DNA from: Cyclobacterium xiamenense
Lineage (GTDB): Bacteria; Bacteroidota; Bacteroidia; Cytophagales; Cyclobacteriaceae
Length of the DNA stretch: 64,000 bases
Reading direction: 5' to 3'
Assembly (NCBI RefSeq): GCF_009467825.1
Contig: NZ_WIOK01000014.1
Span: 62,001-126,000, forward strand
Both the position numbers and the translations under genes were made by a program. Below are positions 23,452-33,217 of the stretch, piece by piece. Every line of letters starts with the position of its first letter. Position 1 is the first letter of the stretch. Below the pieces are notes generated by a model. The model worked only from the letters and a program-made list of their open reading frames with translations. It ran no database searches and was not told where the DNA came from.

Positions 23452-26400
23452 ATGGTATTGTACGCAAATCGCTTCGCCCTTTTTTTACTACGATGCTTGC
23501 TTTTAGCTGCCGGCATTTTGTTGCAAGTTGAGGCGAATGCACAACAGGAACCCCGACTGGCACTGGAAACGAACCCCGTTACCTGTTCCGGCGACGGAAG
23601 CATTACCGCTACCTTTGCGTACGATGGGGATGTTTCCGACCTTTTTTTCCAGCTATACCGCCTGCCGGAAGAAGCCCCGCTCGACCAAAATACATCCGGC
23701 GTTTTTTCCGGCCTGGCAACCGGAACCTATCGAGTCGCCGCGAGCTTTACAGCCAATGGCACAGCGCTGGAGATTGCCGAAGAAACTACCCTTGCCTCCG
23801 AATTCGAACCCTTATCGTATTCCATTCAGGCGCAAAACCTGTGCGAAACCGAATTCGGCAGCATTGAAGTCGTCGTCAACCAGGGAAATCCGGCCACCTT
23901 TGAACTGCGGGGAGATACCGAACGCCCGCCGCAACAAAGTCCGGTTTTTGAATCACTTCCCGCCGGTAAATATACCGTGATCGTTACGGATACCTGCGGA
24001 GACCGCCTCTCCCAATCCTTCGAGGTGCAGAAAGCCGAATTCATATTGGACCCCGAATTTCAGCAGTTTCAATCGGAACTAAACAGCTGCGGAGAAATAC
24101 GTGTCGGCCATTTGATTCGCTCGGTCGGCGCCGAAATTGCCTATCCCCTGAACGCTCTTTTTACCGTTCGCAATCCGGATGGGGCCGTTGAGGAAGTCTC
24201 CGTGCAGGTGACTGAAGGTGGGGCCACCGAAGGAGTTATCGTCGGAAACCTTCCCTTTTTTCCCGGGGAAGCCTACAGTTACGACCTGTCCGTAACGGAC
24301 AATTGCGGTCAGGTAGCGCTCCTGGAAAACAATCCCATCGACCGAAGACTTTCCATTTCTAGAGACCTCTTTTGGGGAGCAGGCCTTTGTGGCAAGCGAA
24401 GGCTCTCCATCAAACCCGCCAATTTTGTTGCTCCCTATACCGTTACCTTTGCCGAATACCCCGAAGATTTTGACCCTGTGCTGTTCAACGAAGCCCATCC
24501 GGGGCCGTTTAGCGAGGAAAACCTTTTTTACGGATCCGAAGAAATGCCACTACCCTTCGGTACCTACAGCTTTAGTATCGAAGATGCTTGCGGAAATAGC
24601 GCCTCCATAACCGAGGAATTTAGAGACTTGCTTAGTGGACCCGTTTCCACCGTCTACAAAGGCTGTGGCCCCACTACCGGTTCCCTCCAATTAAATAGTT
24701 TTGATTACGAATTCACCCGCATCGAAATGACCGAAGGACCGGAATCCTTCGCCGGGCAACTTCCCCTGGATCTTTCCGAAAACATCAGTCAAAACGACCC
24801 TAGAAGGTTCTTTATGAATAGCCTGCCGGCCGGAGAATACGAGTTTGTTTCCAATACCACCTGCGGTACGGAACACAGCACCCGGGTCAGCATCGAAGGC
24901 GCCAGTATTCTAACGAACGAAGTGGCCGTAGAAGAAAACTGTGGCTCGTTCAATTTATCGCTGTTCCATGAGGACAACCTGGAAGAAAACCAAACCACAC
25001 GCTTTGGTATTCAGCGACTGAACCCCGAAACCGGCGAATGGGGTCACCCGGAAACTGGGCTTGCATATACGGAAGGAGAAGAGCTGACCGACGAAAATTC
25101 CATCCTTGTCGTCAACCGTGCCACTACCATCAATTTAAGCTATTACGGCAACCTACGCCTGGTAAAGTCCATACGGATATGGAAAAACGGAAGCGACATT
25201 GTCCCCAATCAACCGTCCCACAATTTCTGCCTGGAAACCCTCGAAACCTTTGAAGTAAAGGAGCGCAGCAGCTTTACCAGCTTAAACACCTTTCAATGTG
25301 TGGAAGGAAGCTATGAATTATCCGTGGATGCGACCGGCTATCCGCCCATTACCTACAGAATCGTAGAAAAAGACGGGCTGCCGTTCGCTATCGACAATGG
25401 CCAAAACCCGCTCTTTCAGAACCTGGAGGCAGGAAGGTACCGCTTGCAACTGGAGGATGCCTGCGGCAACCTGACCAATACCACCGTTCAGGTCCGTGGA
25501 GAAAACCTTCCCAAGATCATTCCTGAAAACCTCTGCGAGGGAGAGAATGGATCGCTTTCGGTAAGAAACCTGGACTTCCTGACTTTCGAATGGTTCAATA
25601 CTGCAAACCCCGATGTCATCCTCAGCCGCGAACCCAGCCTGGAGTTCACCCCATTTACGCTGGCATTACACGCAGGCGTTTACGCCGTGCGACTGCGTGA
25701 CGATACCCCCGGAAGTTGTCTAAACGAAGTACTTGAATTTACCCTTGATGAGGATAGCCTCAACCCCCAGTCGGGGCAGGGGCAAGAGGTAACGGTATGC
25801 AAAGGTGAAATCGTCGACCTCTTCGATTTTCTGGATGGCCCGTTTAACGACTACGGGTCCTGGGAAGAGCTTAGCGGCAGCGGGGCCCTGGTGGGCAATG
25901 TATGGTCATCGGCCAACCTGGAGGCGGGCACGTATACCTTTGTATACACCATCTCCGGTATTTGCTCCGGGGAACAATCCACCCAGGTCACCATCAACCT
26001 GAGTGAGGTTCCGCCACCACCTCAAGGAGCAGGCGTGCAGGAATTTTGCAGCCCCGGAGTGTATACCCTGGCAGACCTGATCGTAACCGGAGAAAACATC
26101 CGTTGGTACCTCACCCCGGAGGGGGCCGATGCCCTTCCTGCGGAAAGCGAACTGGAATCCGGAAGGACGTATTACGCAGAACAGCTCTCTGCCGGATGCC
26201 CTTCCGATCGGCGCCTGCCGGTAGCCGTACAAATCTACCCCCAGGTGGCGGGGGTTGATATAGGCGCGTCCCAAACGCTGTACCAGATGGAAGTACCCGC
26301 TATCCTGGAAGGCGAACAACCCGCCGGCGGGTCGGGAAATTTTTCCTTTCAATGGGAGATTCAATCCGAAGAGGGGCCCTGGACAGCAGTGACCGGGGCA

Positions 26401-27459
26401 ACCGAAAAGGATTTTGCTCCTCCCCCCCTGATGGAAACCACGCAATTCCGACGAATCACCCAGGACGAGGTCTGCGGAACCTTTATAAGCAACGAAGTGA
26501 CCCTCAGCATAGAAGTGGCTCCCATGGTTGCCAATAATGATGTCTTTGGCCCATTGAGAAACTACGAAGAACACCGGCTGCCCTCTATTCTGGCGAATGA
26601 TAGCCTCAAATTGGCCCCGGTATCCGGTGGTGAGGTATCTATTTCTATTCTCTCCATCACGGATGAAGCGGGTGTGGAGCAAAACCTGGTGTACTCCCTG
26701 GACGAAAACGGTTCGTTTTTTATTCCGGAAGATACACCGACCGGCACCTACCGCATGGAATACCGAATCTGCCAATCCGAGGTACCGACTAATTGTGCGG
26801 ACGGGATCATTCGACTTCAGGTAATCGGAATCTCCGTGGATCTGGAAAAATCGGTTGACCGAAACCAGGCGGTGCGGGGCGAAATCGTTGACTATTTCAT
26901 TTCCCTTACCAATACCAGTACCTTTCCTTTGGAAGAGGTTTTGGTGACCGAACTGCTGCCCGAGGGATTGGTATTGCTGTCCAGCAGCCCTGCGGTTTCG
27001 GAGCAAGCGACCTGGACCATCCCGGAGATTCAACCAGGCGAAACCGTTCGATTCGAACTATCCGTGCTGGCCGCTGAGGAGGGAAATTACATCAACCAAG
27101 TTCGGGTAGCGGTGAAAAACGTCGAAGAAACGGTTGCAAGCGAAGAGCTTCAAATACGACCAAAGATGGTCGATGTGGCCATCCGGGTAAGCTCCGCGAT
27201 CCAAACGATCCGGGACGGAGACGCGTTCGAATACCTCCTTACCATCACCAATCAGGGAATGGACGAGGCCGAACAGGTCAAAATCGTTGACTTTTTGCCA
27301 CCGAACCTCATTTACCAGGCGTCCAGTAGCCAGAACAGCGGATTGCCCCAGGATCCGCAGTTCCGTCAGGACGGGCAACAATTGATCTGGGAAGTGGACC
27401 GGTTTCCGGTCGGGGCTGAATTGCAAATCCGGGTGACTGTCTTTGCGACGGATGACTGA
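23452..27459 (+). CDS. Giant secreted adhesin-like protein, truncated by an in-frame TGA
   Basis: A 1335-residue product with a signal peptide (FLLRCLLLAAGILLQVEANA, then QQEP). The body is built of repeated beta-rich segments, each with a conserved Cys-Gly motif (DTCGDRL, DNCGQVA, DACGNSA, DACGNLT), resembling SprB-type repeats. An Ig-like part and two DUF11 domains follow (roughly 1125-1335). The second DUF11 domain stops abruptly at ATDD with TGA at 27457-27459. Downstream, in the same frame, RINNRAEVSAGGI completes that domain, and a type IX sorting domain follows. The truncated product could reach the periplasm by Sec but would lack its outer-membrane export signal. A -24/-12 promoter lies just upstream and a PorP/SprF gene follows. 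Confidence 0.85.
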   Translation: MVLYANRFALFLLRCLLLAAGILLQVEANAQQEPRLALETNPVTCSGDGSITATFAYDGDVSDLFFQLYRLPEEAPLDQNTSGVFSGLATGTYRVAASFTANGTALEIAEETTLASEFEPLSYSIQAQNLCETEFGSIEVVVNQGNPATFELRGDTERPPQQSPVFESLPAGKYTVIVTDTCGDRLSQSFEVQKAEFILDPEFQQFQSELNSCGEIRVGHLIRSVGAEIAYPLNALFTVRNPDGAVEEVSVQVTEGGATEGVIVGNLPFFPGEAYSYDLSVTDNCGQVALLENNPIDRRLSISRDLFWGAGLCGKRRLSIKPANFVAPYTVTFAEYPEDFDPVLFNEAHPGPFSEENLFYGSEEMPLPFGTYSFSIEDACGNSASITEEFRDLLSGPVSTVYKGCGPTTGSLQLNSFDYEFTRIEMTEGPESFAGQLPLDLSENISQNDPRRFFMNSLPAGEYEFVSNTTCGTEHSTRVSIEGASILTNEVAVEENCGSFNLSLFHEDNLEENQTTRFGIQRLNPETGEWGHPETGLAYTEGEELTDENSILVVNRATTINLSYYGNLRLVKSIRIWKNGSDIVPNQPSHNFCLETLETFEVKERSSFTSLNTFQCVEGSYELSVDATGYPPITYRIVEKDGLPFAIDNGQNPLFQNLEAGRYRLQLEDACGNLTNTTVQVRGENLPKIIPENLCEGENGSLSVRNLDFLTFEWFNTANPDVILSREPSLEFTPFTLALHAGVYAVRLRDDTPGSCLNEVLEFTLDEDSLNPQSGQGQEVTVCKGEIVDLFDFLDGPFNDYGSWEELSGSGALVGNVWSSANLEAGTYTFVYTISGICSGEQSTQVTINLSEVPPPPQGAGVQEFCSPGVYTLADLIVTGENIRWYLTPEGADALPAESELESGRTYYAEQLSAGCPSDRRLPVAVQIYPQVAGVDIGASQTLYQMEVPAILEGEQPAGGSGNFSFQWEIQSEEGPWTAVTGATEKDFAPPPLMETTQFRRITQDEVCGTFISNEVTLSIEVAPMVANNDVFGPLRNYEEHRLPSILANDSLKLAPVSGGEVSISILSITDEAGVEQNLVYSLDENGSFFIPEDTPTGTYRMEYRICQSEVPTNCADGIIRLQVIGISVDLEKSVDRNQAVRGEIVDYFISLTNTSTFPLEEVLVTELLPEGLVLLSSSPAVSEQATWTIPEIQPGETVRFELSVLAAEEGNYINQVRVAVKNVEETVASEELQIRPKMVDVAIRVSSAIQTIRDGDAFEYLLTITNQGMDEAEQVKIVDFLPPNLIYQASSSQNSGLPQDPQFRQDGQQLIWEVDRFPVGAELQIRVTVFATDD

Positions 27460-27480
27460 CGGATCAACAACCGGGCGGAG

Positions 27481-27810
27481 GTGAGTGCCGGCGGCATCGA
27501 CACTTCTCCCGAAAACAATACCGCGCTGGAGGAAAAAAATATTCTACCCCTATTTATTCCAAACGTGATTAAGCCTGATTTTGACGGGAAGAATGATACC
27601 TTTGTTATACGGGCAACCCATAAGTTTGAACGGGTGGAATTACTGATTTTCAATCGCTGGGGAGATCTGGTATTTGCTTCGGAAGATTACCAAAACGACT
27701 GGTCCGCCGAAGGGCTGCTTGCAGGCACCTATTACTATCAGGTTACCGGCACCGATCCTCAGGGCAAACGAAAAGAATACAAGGGTTGGGTTCAAGTGAT
27801 CAAAGAATGA
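27481..27810 (+). pseudogene. Severed type IX sorting domain of the adhesin
   Basis: In the same reading frame as the adhesin, starting 21 bases after its TGA at the first possible start (GTG); the unbroken frame begins right after the stop at 27460. It holds the end of a DUF11 domain (EVSAGGIDTSPENNTALEE) and then a complete gliding-motility-associated C-terminal domain: LFIPNVIKPDFDGKNDTF, ELLIFNRWGDLVF and GTYYYQVTG. Alone it has no signal peptide and could not be exported, so it is either a decayed tail or is produced by readthrough of the TGA. If joined, the protein would have about 1452 residues. Confidence 0.8.
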
Positions 27811-27811
27811 G

Positions 27812-28789
27812 ATGAGAGGAAGCTATTTTTTATACGGAATGGTGGGAATGCTTGGGCTTTTGACGTTTCAAATCCCCGGTAACGGACAACAAATTCCCCA
27901 ATTCAGCCAGTATACGTTCAATACCTTGCACGTAAATCCGGCCTATGCGGGCTATAAAGTAGATCCCTTCGTACAAGCCACTTACCGGTCGCAATTTGTA
28001 CATTTCCCAGGAGCTCCTCAGACCTTTACCCTTGCTGCGGATATGGGAAACGCCGAGGAGAGCATGGGCTATGGCCTGTCCATTAGTTCGGACCAATTGG
28101 GCCCCAATTCGGTTCATTCCCTACTACTGACGTATGCGTACAAAATACGATTAAACCGGGAAAGTTTTCTGGGACTTGGGATCAGTTCCGGAATCTCCGA
28201 ATACCTGCTGGACGGGGCAAAACTATTGCCGGATGACCCCTCCGATCCGGGTATTCCGCAGGGACGTATCAATGCCTTTACCCCCAATCTAAATGCAGGA
28301 CTGCTCTACCATTCCCCGCGGTTTTTCTCCGGAATCAGTGCCTTCAACCTATTGGGGCAACAGCCACTGCGAAACAAAGACCTGGCTTTGGCTACGCACA
28401 ACTACCATTTCTATTTTCAGGCCGGAGGACTGCTGCCCCTAAGTTCAGCGGTGACCGTCAAGCCCTCCATTCTGGTTCGGGAAGACCTCAACGGTCCGGG
28501 CAGCTTCGACGTGAATGCCATGTTTCTATTTAATGAACGTTTTTGGCTGGGTACCTCGTTTCGTTCCGGTTTTGGCAAAAATGAGCTCCCGGAATCCAGT
28601 AACTTTGCCACGCGAAGGGCCATCGTGCTGCTAATGGACCTGTTTATCACCGAAGACATCCGATTCGGCTACGCGTACGACTTCAATTTGACTAGCCAAA
28701 ATAACTACCGCAATAACAGCCACGAATTTTCGATCGGGTACTACATCCAAAGCAGCTGGCTCAAAAGCCCCGAAAAGCGGTATTTTTAG
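27812..28789 (+). CDS. PorP/SprF family type IX secretion membrane protein
   Basis: A 325-residue protein with a signal sequence followed by the PorP/SprF opening QIPQFSQYTFNTLHVNPAYAGY. The rest is strand-rich, ending with YAYDFNL and FSIGYYIQ blocks, consistent with an outer-membrane barrel. PorP/SprF proteins help export or anchor particular type IX cargo and are commonly encoded right behind a large adhesin, as sprF is behind sprB. Here the gene starts two bases after the stop of the adhesin tail, which points to a dedicated cargo pair. If the adhesin stays truncated, this partner may have lost its client. Confidence 0.9.
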   Translation: MRGSYFLYGMVGMLGLLTFQIPGNGQQIPQFSQYTFNTLHVNPAYAGYKVDPFVQATYRSQFVHFPGAPQTFTLAADMGNAEESMGYGLSISSDQLGPNSVHSLLLTYAYKIRLNRESFLGLGISSGISEYLLDGAKLLPDDPSDPGIPQGRINAFTPNLNAGLLYHSPRFFSGISAFNLLGQQPLRNKDLALATHNYHFYFQAGGLLPLSSAVTVKPSILVREDLNGPGSFDVNAMFLFNERFWLGTSFRSGFGKNELPESSNFATRRAIVLLMDLFITEDIRFGYAYDFNLTSQNNYRNNSHEFSIGYYIQSSWLKSPEKRYF

Positions 28790-28894
28790 CCGAGGGGCGT
28801 TCGCCGGGAATCAATCCCACGTACCAATATTCCCATGAATTTGCTTAATTTGCACGGCATACCTATCGAAGAACGCAGACCAACCTTTTGGATC

Positions 28895-31324
28895 ATGGAT
28901 TTTACTAAGAAAAACACGATTGTCCCGCATTTTTTGGCCATTCTTTCCTTTTACCTACTCGTGGTGGCCTACTTTTCTCCCCTGGTATTTGAAGGGAAAA
29001 TGATGTTTCAAACCGATATCCTGCAGTGGGAAGGTTCCGCCAAAGAGCTGCTTGACCACCGCGAAGGCACCGGGGAAGAGGCCTTGTGGACCAACCGCAT
29101 GTTTGGCGGCATGCCCGCTTACCTGATCCACCTCGATCCAAAGGGAGACATTACCAATACCCTACTAAAGGTTTTTACGCTGGGATTACCGCACCCCATC
29201 AGCGCCCTGTTTTTTGGCATGACTGCCATGTACCTGCTCTTGCTGGGATTTCGGGTACGCCCGCTGGTAGCCGTCCTGGGTGCCTGGGCATTTGCGTTCA
29301 ATACCTTTAACTTCCTGAGCCTGGAGGCTGGACACAATGCAAAAATATGGGCCGTATGCCTCATTCCCTTACTTCTGACGGGCGTTCACCTGGCCTTTCA
29401 TGGGAAAAAATTGCTGGGCATTGCCCTGACGGCGCTTGCCGTTTTGCTCCAACTCAAGTTCAACCACCTGCAAATCACCTATTATACGCTAATCCTGGTA
29501 ATCGGCTACGGCATCGCACAGCTACTGGTCTTTTTTCGGGAAAAACGCTTGCCCGAGTTTGCAAAAATCACCGCATTCTTGCTGGCAGCGGCCATCCTGG
29601 GTGGATTGGGGAATTTGGCACGCCTGTCCTCCGTATTGGAATACGGCGCCTATTCCATCCGGGGAGAAAGTAACTTGCCGCAGGCGGGACAAAACACCAG
29701 CGGGCTGGACCGGGAATACGCATTTAACTGGTCCAACGGAAAACTGGAATCCTTTACCTTGCTGATTCCTAATTATTTTGGGGGTGCCAGTCAGCAACCC
29801 CTTCCCGAAGATTCAAAATCGGAACAAGCGCTGCGCGCTCAGGGAGCAGACCCCGCACAAATCAATCAATTCATTCAAAACGCCCCGACCTATTGGGGAG
29901 ATCAACCCTTTACCGGAGGCCCCATTTACGGTGGAGTCATCCTGGTGTTTTTCTTTGTATTGGGCCTGTTTTTTGCTCCTGCGCCCTACCGCAACGTCTT
30001 TCTTACCCTTACCTTGCTGAGCCTGATGCTCTCCTGGGGAAAAAACCTTGCCTGGTTTAATTTCACGCTGTTTGATTACCTTCCCGGATACAACAAGTTC
30101 CGGGCCGTGTCCATGGCACTGGGAATCACGCTATTCCTCGTCCCCTTACTCGGGGCGCTGGGGTTGGAAAACCTGCTGCAAAAACCCCAGACGCCGCAGA
30201 CCAAAAAAGGCTTTTTTATGGCAGTGGGGATTACCGTCGGTTTGATCGTACTGGCAGTAGTCATTGCCTTTGGTTTGAACTTTCAGGGGGCCAATGTTGC
30301 CGGTTACCCCGATTGGCTGCTAAATGCGCTGAAAGCTGACCGGCAGCGCCTGCTGCTTTCGGATGCCTACCGTTCCTTGTTTTTTATCGGTGGGGCGGCC
30401 TTGTTGATTGCCCTGATACGCTACAAAACGCTGCCATCCCGATGGGCCCTGCTCGGAGTAGGTCTGCTGATTCTGATAGATGTATGGACCGTCAACAGGC
30501 GGTATCTGAACGAGGAAAGCTTTACCGAAGACCCAAGTGCGCAGCACTTTGCGCCAAGCCCGGCGGATCGCAAAATCCTTCAGGATAGCGGCTATTTCCG
30601 GGTACTAAACATTCAGAACCCCTTCAATGAAGCCCGGACCAGTTACTACTTCAACAGCATCGGCGGGTACCACGGTGCCAAAATGAGCCGGTACCAGGAC
30701 CTTATCGAGCGGGTACTAACCCCCGAAATGAACGAATTTATCAAGAAAGCGCAGGAAGGAAATTTTGACTACGAGGCCATTCCGGTGCTCAACATGCTGA
30801 ATACCCGATACATCCTGGCAGGCAGGGCAGAAAATGCCGTTTTTACCAATCCGGAGGCCAACGGCCCAGCCTGGTTTCCCGAGCGGATCGTTCCGGTCGG
30901 TTCCAACGAAGAAGAAATCAAAAAATTGGCCGAACTCCAAACCAAAACGGAGGCTACCGTTACTCCCGCCGATGGCGAAAACGTACCTGCTGCCGGGAGT
31001 GGAATCCTAACGCTGGAGAGTCGGGGTCCCGACCAGCTCAGCTATACTGCCAAGGTGGACAAAGCCGGACTGGCGGTGTTTTCGGAAATTTACTACCCCA
31101 AGGGATGGAAGGCCTTTGTCAACGGGACCGAAACGGACATCCACCGGGTGAATTATTTGTTGCGCGGCATCGTGCTGCCGGAGGGTGAGGTGGACGTAGC
31201 GATGGTTTTTCAGCCCGACCGCTACTACCAAACCCGTACCTTATCGACCATCTTTCAATACGCGGTGGTTTTGCTGCTACTCGCTGGCGGCTACCTGGAA
31301 ACAAAAAACCGCTTCCAGGCATGA
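28895..31324 (+). CDS. YfhO-family large membrane protein
   Basis: A polytopic inner-membrane protein. From the ATG at 28895 (MDFTKKNTIVPHFLAILSFY) it has 809 residues; the ATG at 28835 would prefix 20 hydrophilic residues. The N-terminal loop after the first membrane helix contains MMFQTDILQWEGSAKELLDH and LWTNRMFGGMPAYL, typical of this family. It is followed by many membrane segments, then a C-terminal periplasmic domain (YTAKVDKAGLAVFSEIYYPKGW). YfhO relatives resemble GT-C glycosyltransferases that take sugars from lipid carriers; in Firmicutes, YfhO is linked to glycosylation of lipoteichoic acid. The next gene overlaps its stop by four bases. Confidence 0.85.
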   Translation: MDFTKKNTIVPHFLAILSFYLLVVAYFSPLVFEGKMMFQTDILQWEGSAKELLDHREGTGEEALWTNRMFGGMPAYLIHLDPKGDITNTLLKVFTLGLPHPISALFFGMTAMYLLLLGFRVRPLVAVLGAWAFAFNTFNFLSLEAGHNAKIWAVCLIPLLLTGVHLAFHGKKLLGIALTALAVLLQLKFNHLQITYYTLILVIGYGIAQLLVFFREKRLPEFAKITAFLLAAAILGGLGNLARLSSVLEYGAYSIRGESNLPQAGQNTSGLDREYAFNWSNGKLESFTLLIPNYFGGASQQPLPEDSKSEQALRAQGADPAQINQFIQNAPTYWGDQPFTGGPIYGGVILVFFFVLGLFFAPAPYRNVFLTLTLLSLMLSWGKNLAWFNFTLFDYLPGYNKFRAVSMALGITLFLVPLLGALGLENLLQKPQTPQTKKGFFMAVGITVGLIVLAVVIAFGLNFQGANVAGYPDWLLNALKADRQRLLLSDAYRSLFFIGGAALLIALIRYKTLPSRWALLGVGLLILIDVWTVNRRYLNEESFTEDPSAQHFAPSPADRKILQDSGYFRVLNIQNPFNEARTSYYFNSIGGYHGAKMSRYQDLIERVLTPEMNEFIKKAQEGNFDYEAIPVLNMLNTRYILAGRAENAVFTNPEANGPAWFPERIVPVGSNEEEIKKLAELQTKTEATVTPADGENVPAAGSGILTLESRGPDQLSYTAKVDKAGLAVFSEIYYPKGWKAFVNGTETDIHRVNYLLRGIVLPEGEVDVAMVFQPDRYYQTRTLSTIFQYAVVLLLLAGGYLETKNRFQA

Positions 31325-32376
31325 GGAAAAAAAACCTGCTTTTTGTCACCCCCTTCTTCCCTACGTTTGTGCGGAGTGACATTCAGCTGCTTCAAGAAAC
31401 CCATGCCGTCCGTATCAACAGGTACCCATGGCAGCACAAAGCCCTGGCTCCCCTGTTCTTTTTTCTTCAGTTTTTTTCGGTGCTGTACCACATTTTCAGA
31501 ACCGATGCGATCCTGATAAGTTTTGGTGGGTACTGGTCGGTCTGGCCGGCTGTATTCGGGAAGCTCTTTCGAAAAAAAACGCTGATCATCTTGCATGGAA
31601 CGGATTGCGCTTCCATCCCGGAATTGGGCTACGGCAGCCTAAGGATTCCGTTGCTAAAAATGGCTTGCGGGCTTTCGTACCGGTATGCCAGCGACCTGGT
31701 ACCTGTAAGCGAATCGCTTGCCGGAACGGAGCTGGATTTTGATCCCGCCATTCGTAACCGATTCCAGGGAATACGCCACCACTTCCCTGCTGTCACCACG
31801 CCGATACACGCCGTACACAACGGCTTTGACCCGGACGCCTGGCCGTTTGAGCAGGTCGAAAACAAAGCCCCGGGCTCCTTTCTGGCGGTCATGTCTGCTG
31901 CACAGTACCGGTTGAAGGGAGGAGACCTGATCGCAGCAGTGGCACCCTCGTTTCCCGAGTATCAGTTTACCATCGTGGGAATGGATGCACCCGAAACGAC
32001 CCATCCGGTCAACCTGCGTTTTGTGGGAAAGGTACCCCAGGCAGCATTGGCCCGGCTTTACCGCCAAAACCGCTACTACCTGCAATTGTCCTCCTTTGAA
32101 GGATTTGGCTGCGCACTGGCGGAGGCCATGCTATCGGGTTGCATTCCGATCGGCTCATCCGTCAATCATATCCCCGCCATCATTGGAAACAACGGATTCG
32201 TCCTTAGTAAAAAAGATCCCGGCATGCTGCGCCAGCTAATTGATCAACTGGTACACGTGACAGATCCTGAAAAATGGGCATTGAATGCCCGCAGGCACAT
32301 CATAGCCAGCTACTCGCTTGCATTCAGAAAACAAGAACTCACCCAGCTACTACACGGTCATGCGAAACAGACTTGA
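31321..32376 (+). CDS. GT-B fold glycosyltransferase
   Basis: A 351-residue cytoplasmic or membrane-associated enzyme. The C-terminal half has the nucleotide-sugar signature of GT4-type enzymes: LSSFEGFGCALAEAMLSGCIPIGSS with the conserved E-x7-E spacing. HNGFDPDAW and MSAAQYRLKGGDLIA fit the inter-domain region. It starts as an ATGA overlap with the YfhO-like gene, so sugar transfer inside the cell and a membrane step are co-expressed. Donor and acceptor sugars are unknown. Confidence 0.85.
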   Translation: MRKKNLLFVTPFFPTFVRSDIQLLQETHAVRINRYPWQHKALAPLFFFLQFFSVLYHIFRTDAILISFGGYWSVWPAVFGKLFRKKTLIILHGTDCASIPELGYGSLRIPLLKMACGLSYRYASDLVPVSESLAGTELDFDPAIRNRFQGIRHHFPAVTTPIHAVHNGFDPDAWPFEQVENKAPGSFLAVMSAAQYRLKGGDLIAAVAPSFPEYQFTIVGMDAPETTHPVNLRFVGKVPQAALARLYRQNRYYLQLSSFEGFGCALAEAMLSGCIPIGSSVNHIPAIIGNNGFVLSKKDPGMLRQLIDQLVHVTDPEKWALNARRHIIASYSLAFRKQELTQLLHGHAKQT

Positions 32377-33217
32377 AAACTTTCTCGCGGGCATTTCCCG
32401 CCAACTATTTCGGATTCCCGGTGGTTTTTTTATCGTCGTACTCCTCAAGCGAATCTTTCCCGCTCCCAATACCTCGCCATCCTGGAAAACCTTCCGGTTT
32501 AGAGGCATGGTGTTTCGGGTAGACGTGTCAAAAGGCATGGGAAACGCAATTTTTTGGCGGGGAGCCCATGATTGGGGCCCGTTGTTTGTATTGGAACGAG
32601 TGTTGAAAAAAGGAGAAACGTTCATCGATATCGGGGCAAATCAAGGGGAATACACCTTGTGGGGATTGCGCAAAGTGGGGCCGGAGGGAAAGGTAATTGC
32701 CTACGAGCCATCCACCGCAATTTTTCAGCAACTGGAAGAAAATATCCGGCTGAACCCAGGGTACACGCAGGCGATAAGCGCCCGTAAATTGGGGCTATCG
32801 GACCGTCCCGGAACGTTGAAATTGTATACCAAATCGGGAATCAACGAGGGGGTAAATAGCATGTTTCCCTCGGCTGAGCACGATGTGTTTTTAAACGAAA
32901 TCGAATTATCCACCTTGGATAGCGAAGTGAGAAGATTGGGTTTGAAACGCGTGGATTGCCTAAAAATTGACGTGGAAGGCGCCGAGTTGGCCGTTCTGAA
33001 AGGTGGCCTGAAAACGATTGCGACATTCAGACCAAAAATCCTAGTTGAAATAAACAAAGAGTCCTGCAACGCCGCAGGATACGAGGCAACGGAGCTGGTT
33101 CATTTTTTAGAAAATCAACACTACAACCTGTTTACCATCGGTCTTCGTGGAAAATTGACCCCCCTAAAAAAGGATGCCATTCCCGAATTTAGTAATACCA
33201 TTGCGTTTCCCGTTTGA
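32360..33217 (+). CDS. FkbM family methyltransferase
   Basis: An SAM-dependent O-methyltransferase. From the ATG at 32360 the protein has 285 residues and overlaps the glycosyltransferase end by 17 bases; an ATG at 32318 would overlap more. Motifs: FIDIGANQGEYTLWGLRKVG (SAM-binding loop), VIAYEPS (acidic residue for the ribose) and DCLKIDVEGAELAVLKGG near the C-terminus, a hallmark of the family. Located after a glycosyltransferase, it probably methylates a sugar. It converges on the next gene: its stop and the neighbour's stop are directly adjacent at 33217/33218. Confidence 0.9.
   Translation: MRNRLENFLAGISRQLFRIPGGFFIVVLLKRIFPAPNTSPSWKTFRFRGMVFRVDVSKGMGNAIFWRGAHDWGPLFVLERVLKKGETFIDIGANQGEYTLWGLRKVGPEGKVIAYEPSTAIFQQLEENIRLNPGYTQAISARKLGLSDRPGTLKLYTKSGINEGVNSMFPSAEHDVFLNEIELSTLDSEVRRLGLKRVDCLKIDVEGAELAVLKGGLKTIATFRPKILVEINKESCNAAGYEATELVHFLENQHYNLFTIGLRGKLTPLKKDAIPEFSNTIAFPV

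Noticed and set aside
25906-27033. Minus-strand ORF of 375 codons inside the giant adhesin.
   Set aside because: Shadow of the adhesin frame; no signal, domain or start context supports it.
27457-27459. Selenocysteine insertion as an explanation for the adhesin TGA.
   Set aside because: A DUF11 beta-domain has no use for selenocysteine at this place, and the bases after the stop show no obvious stable SECIS-like hairpin. A simple point mutation or ordinary readthrough is more likely.
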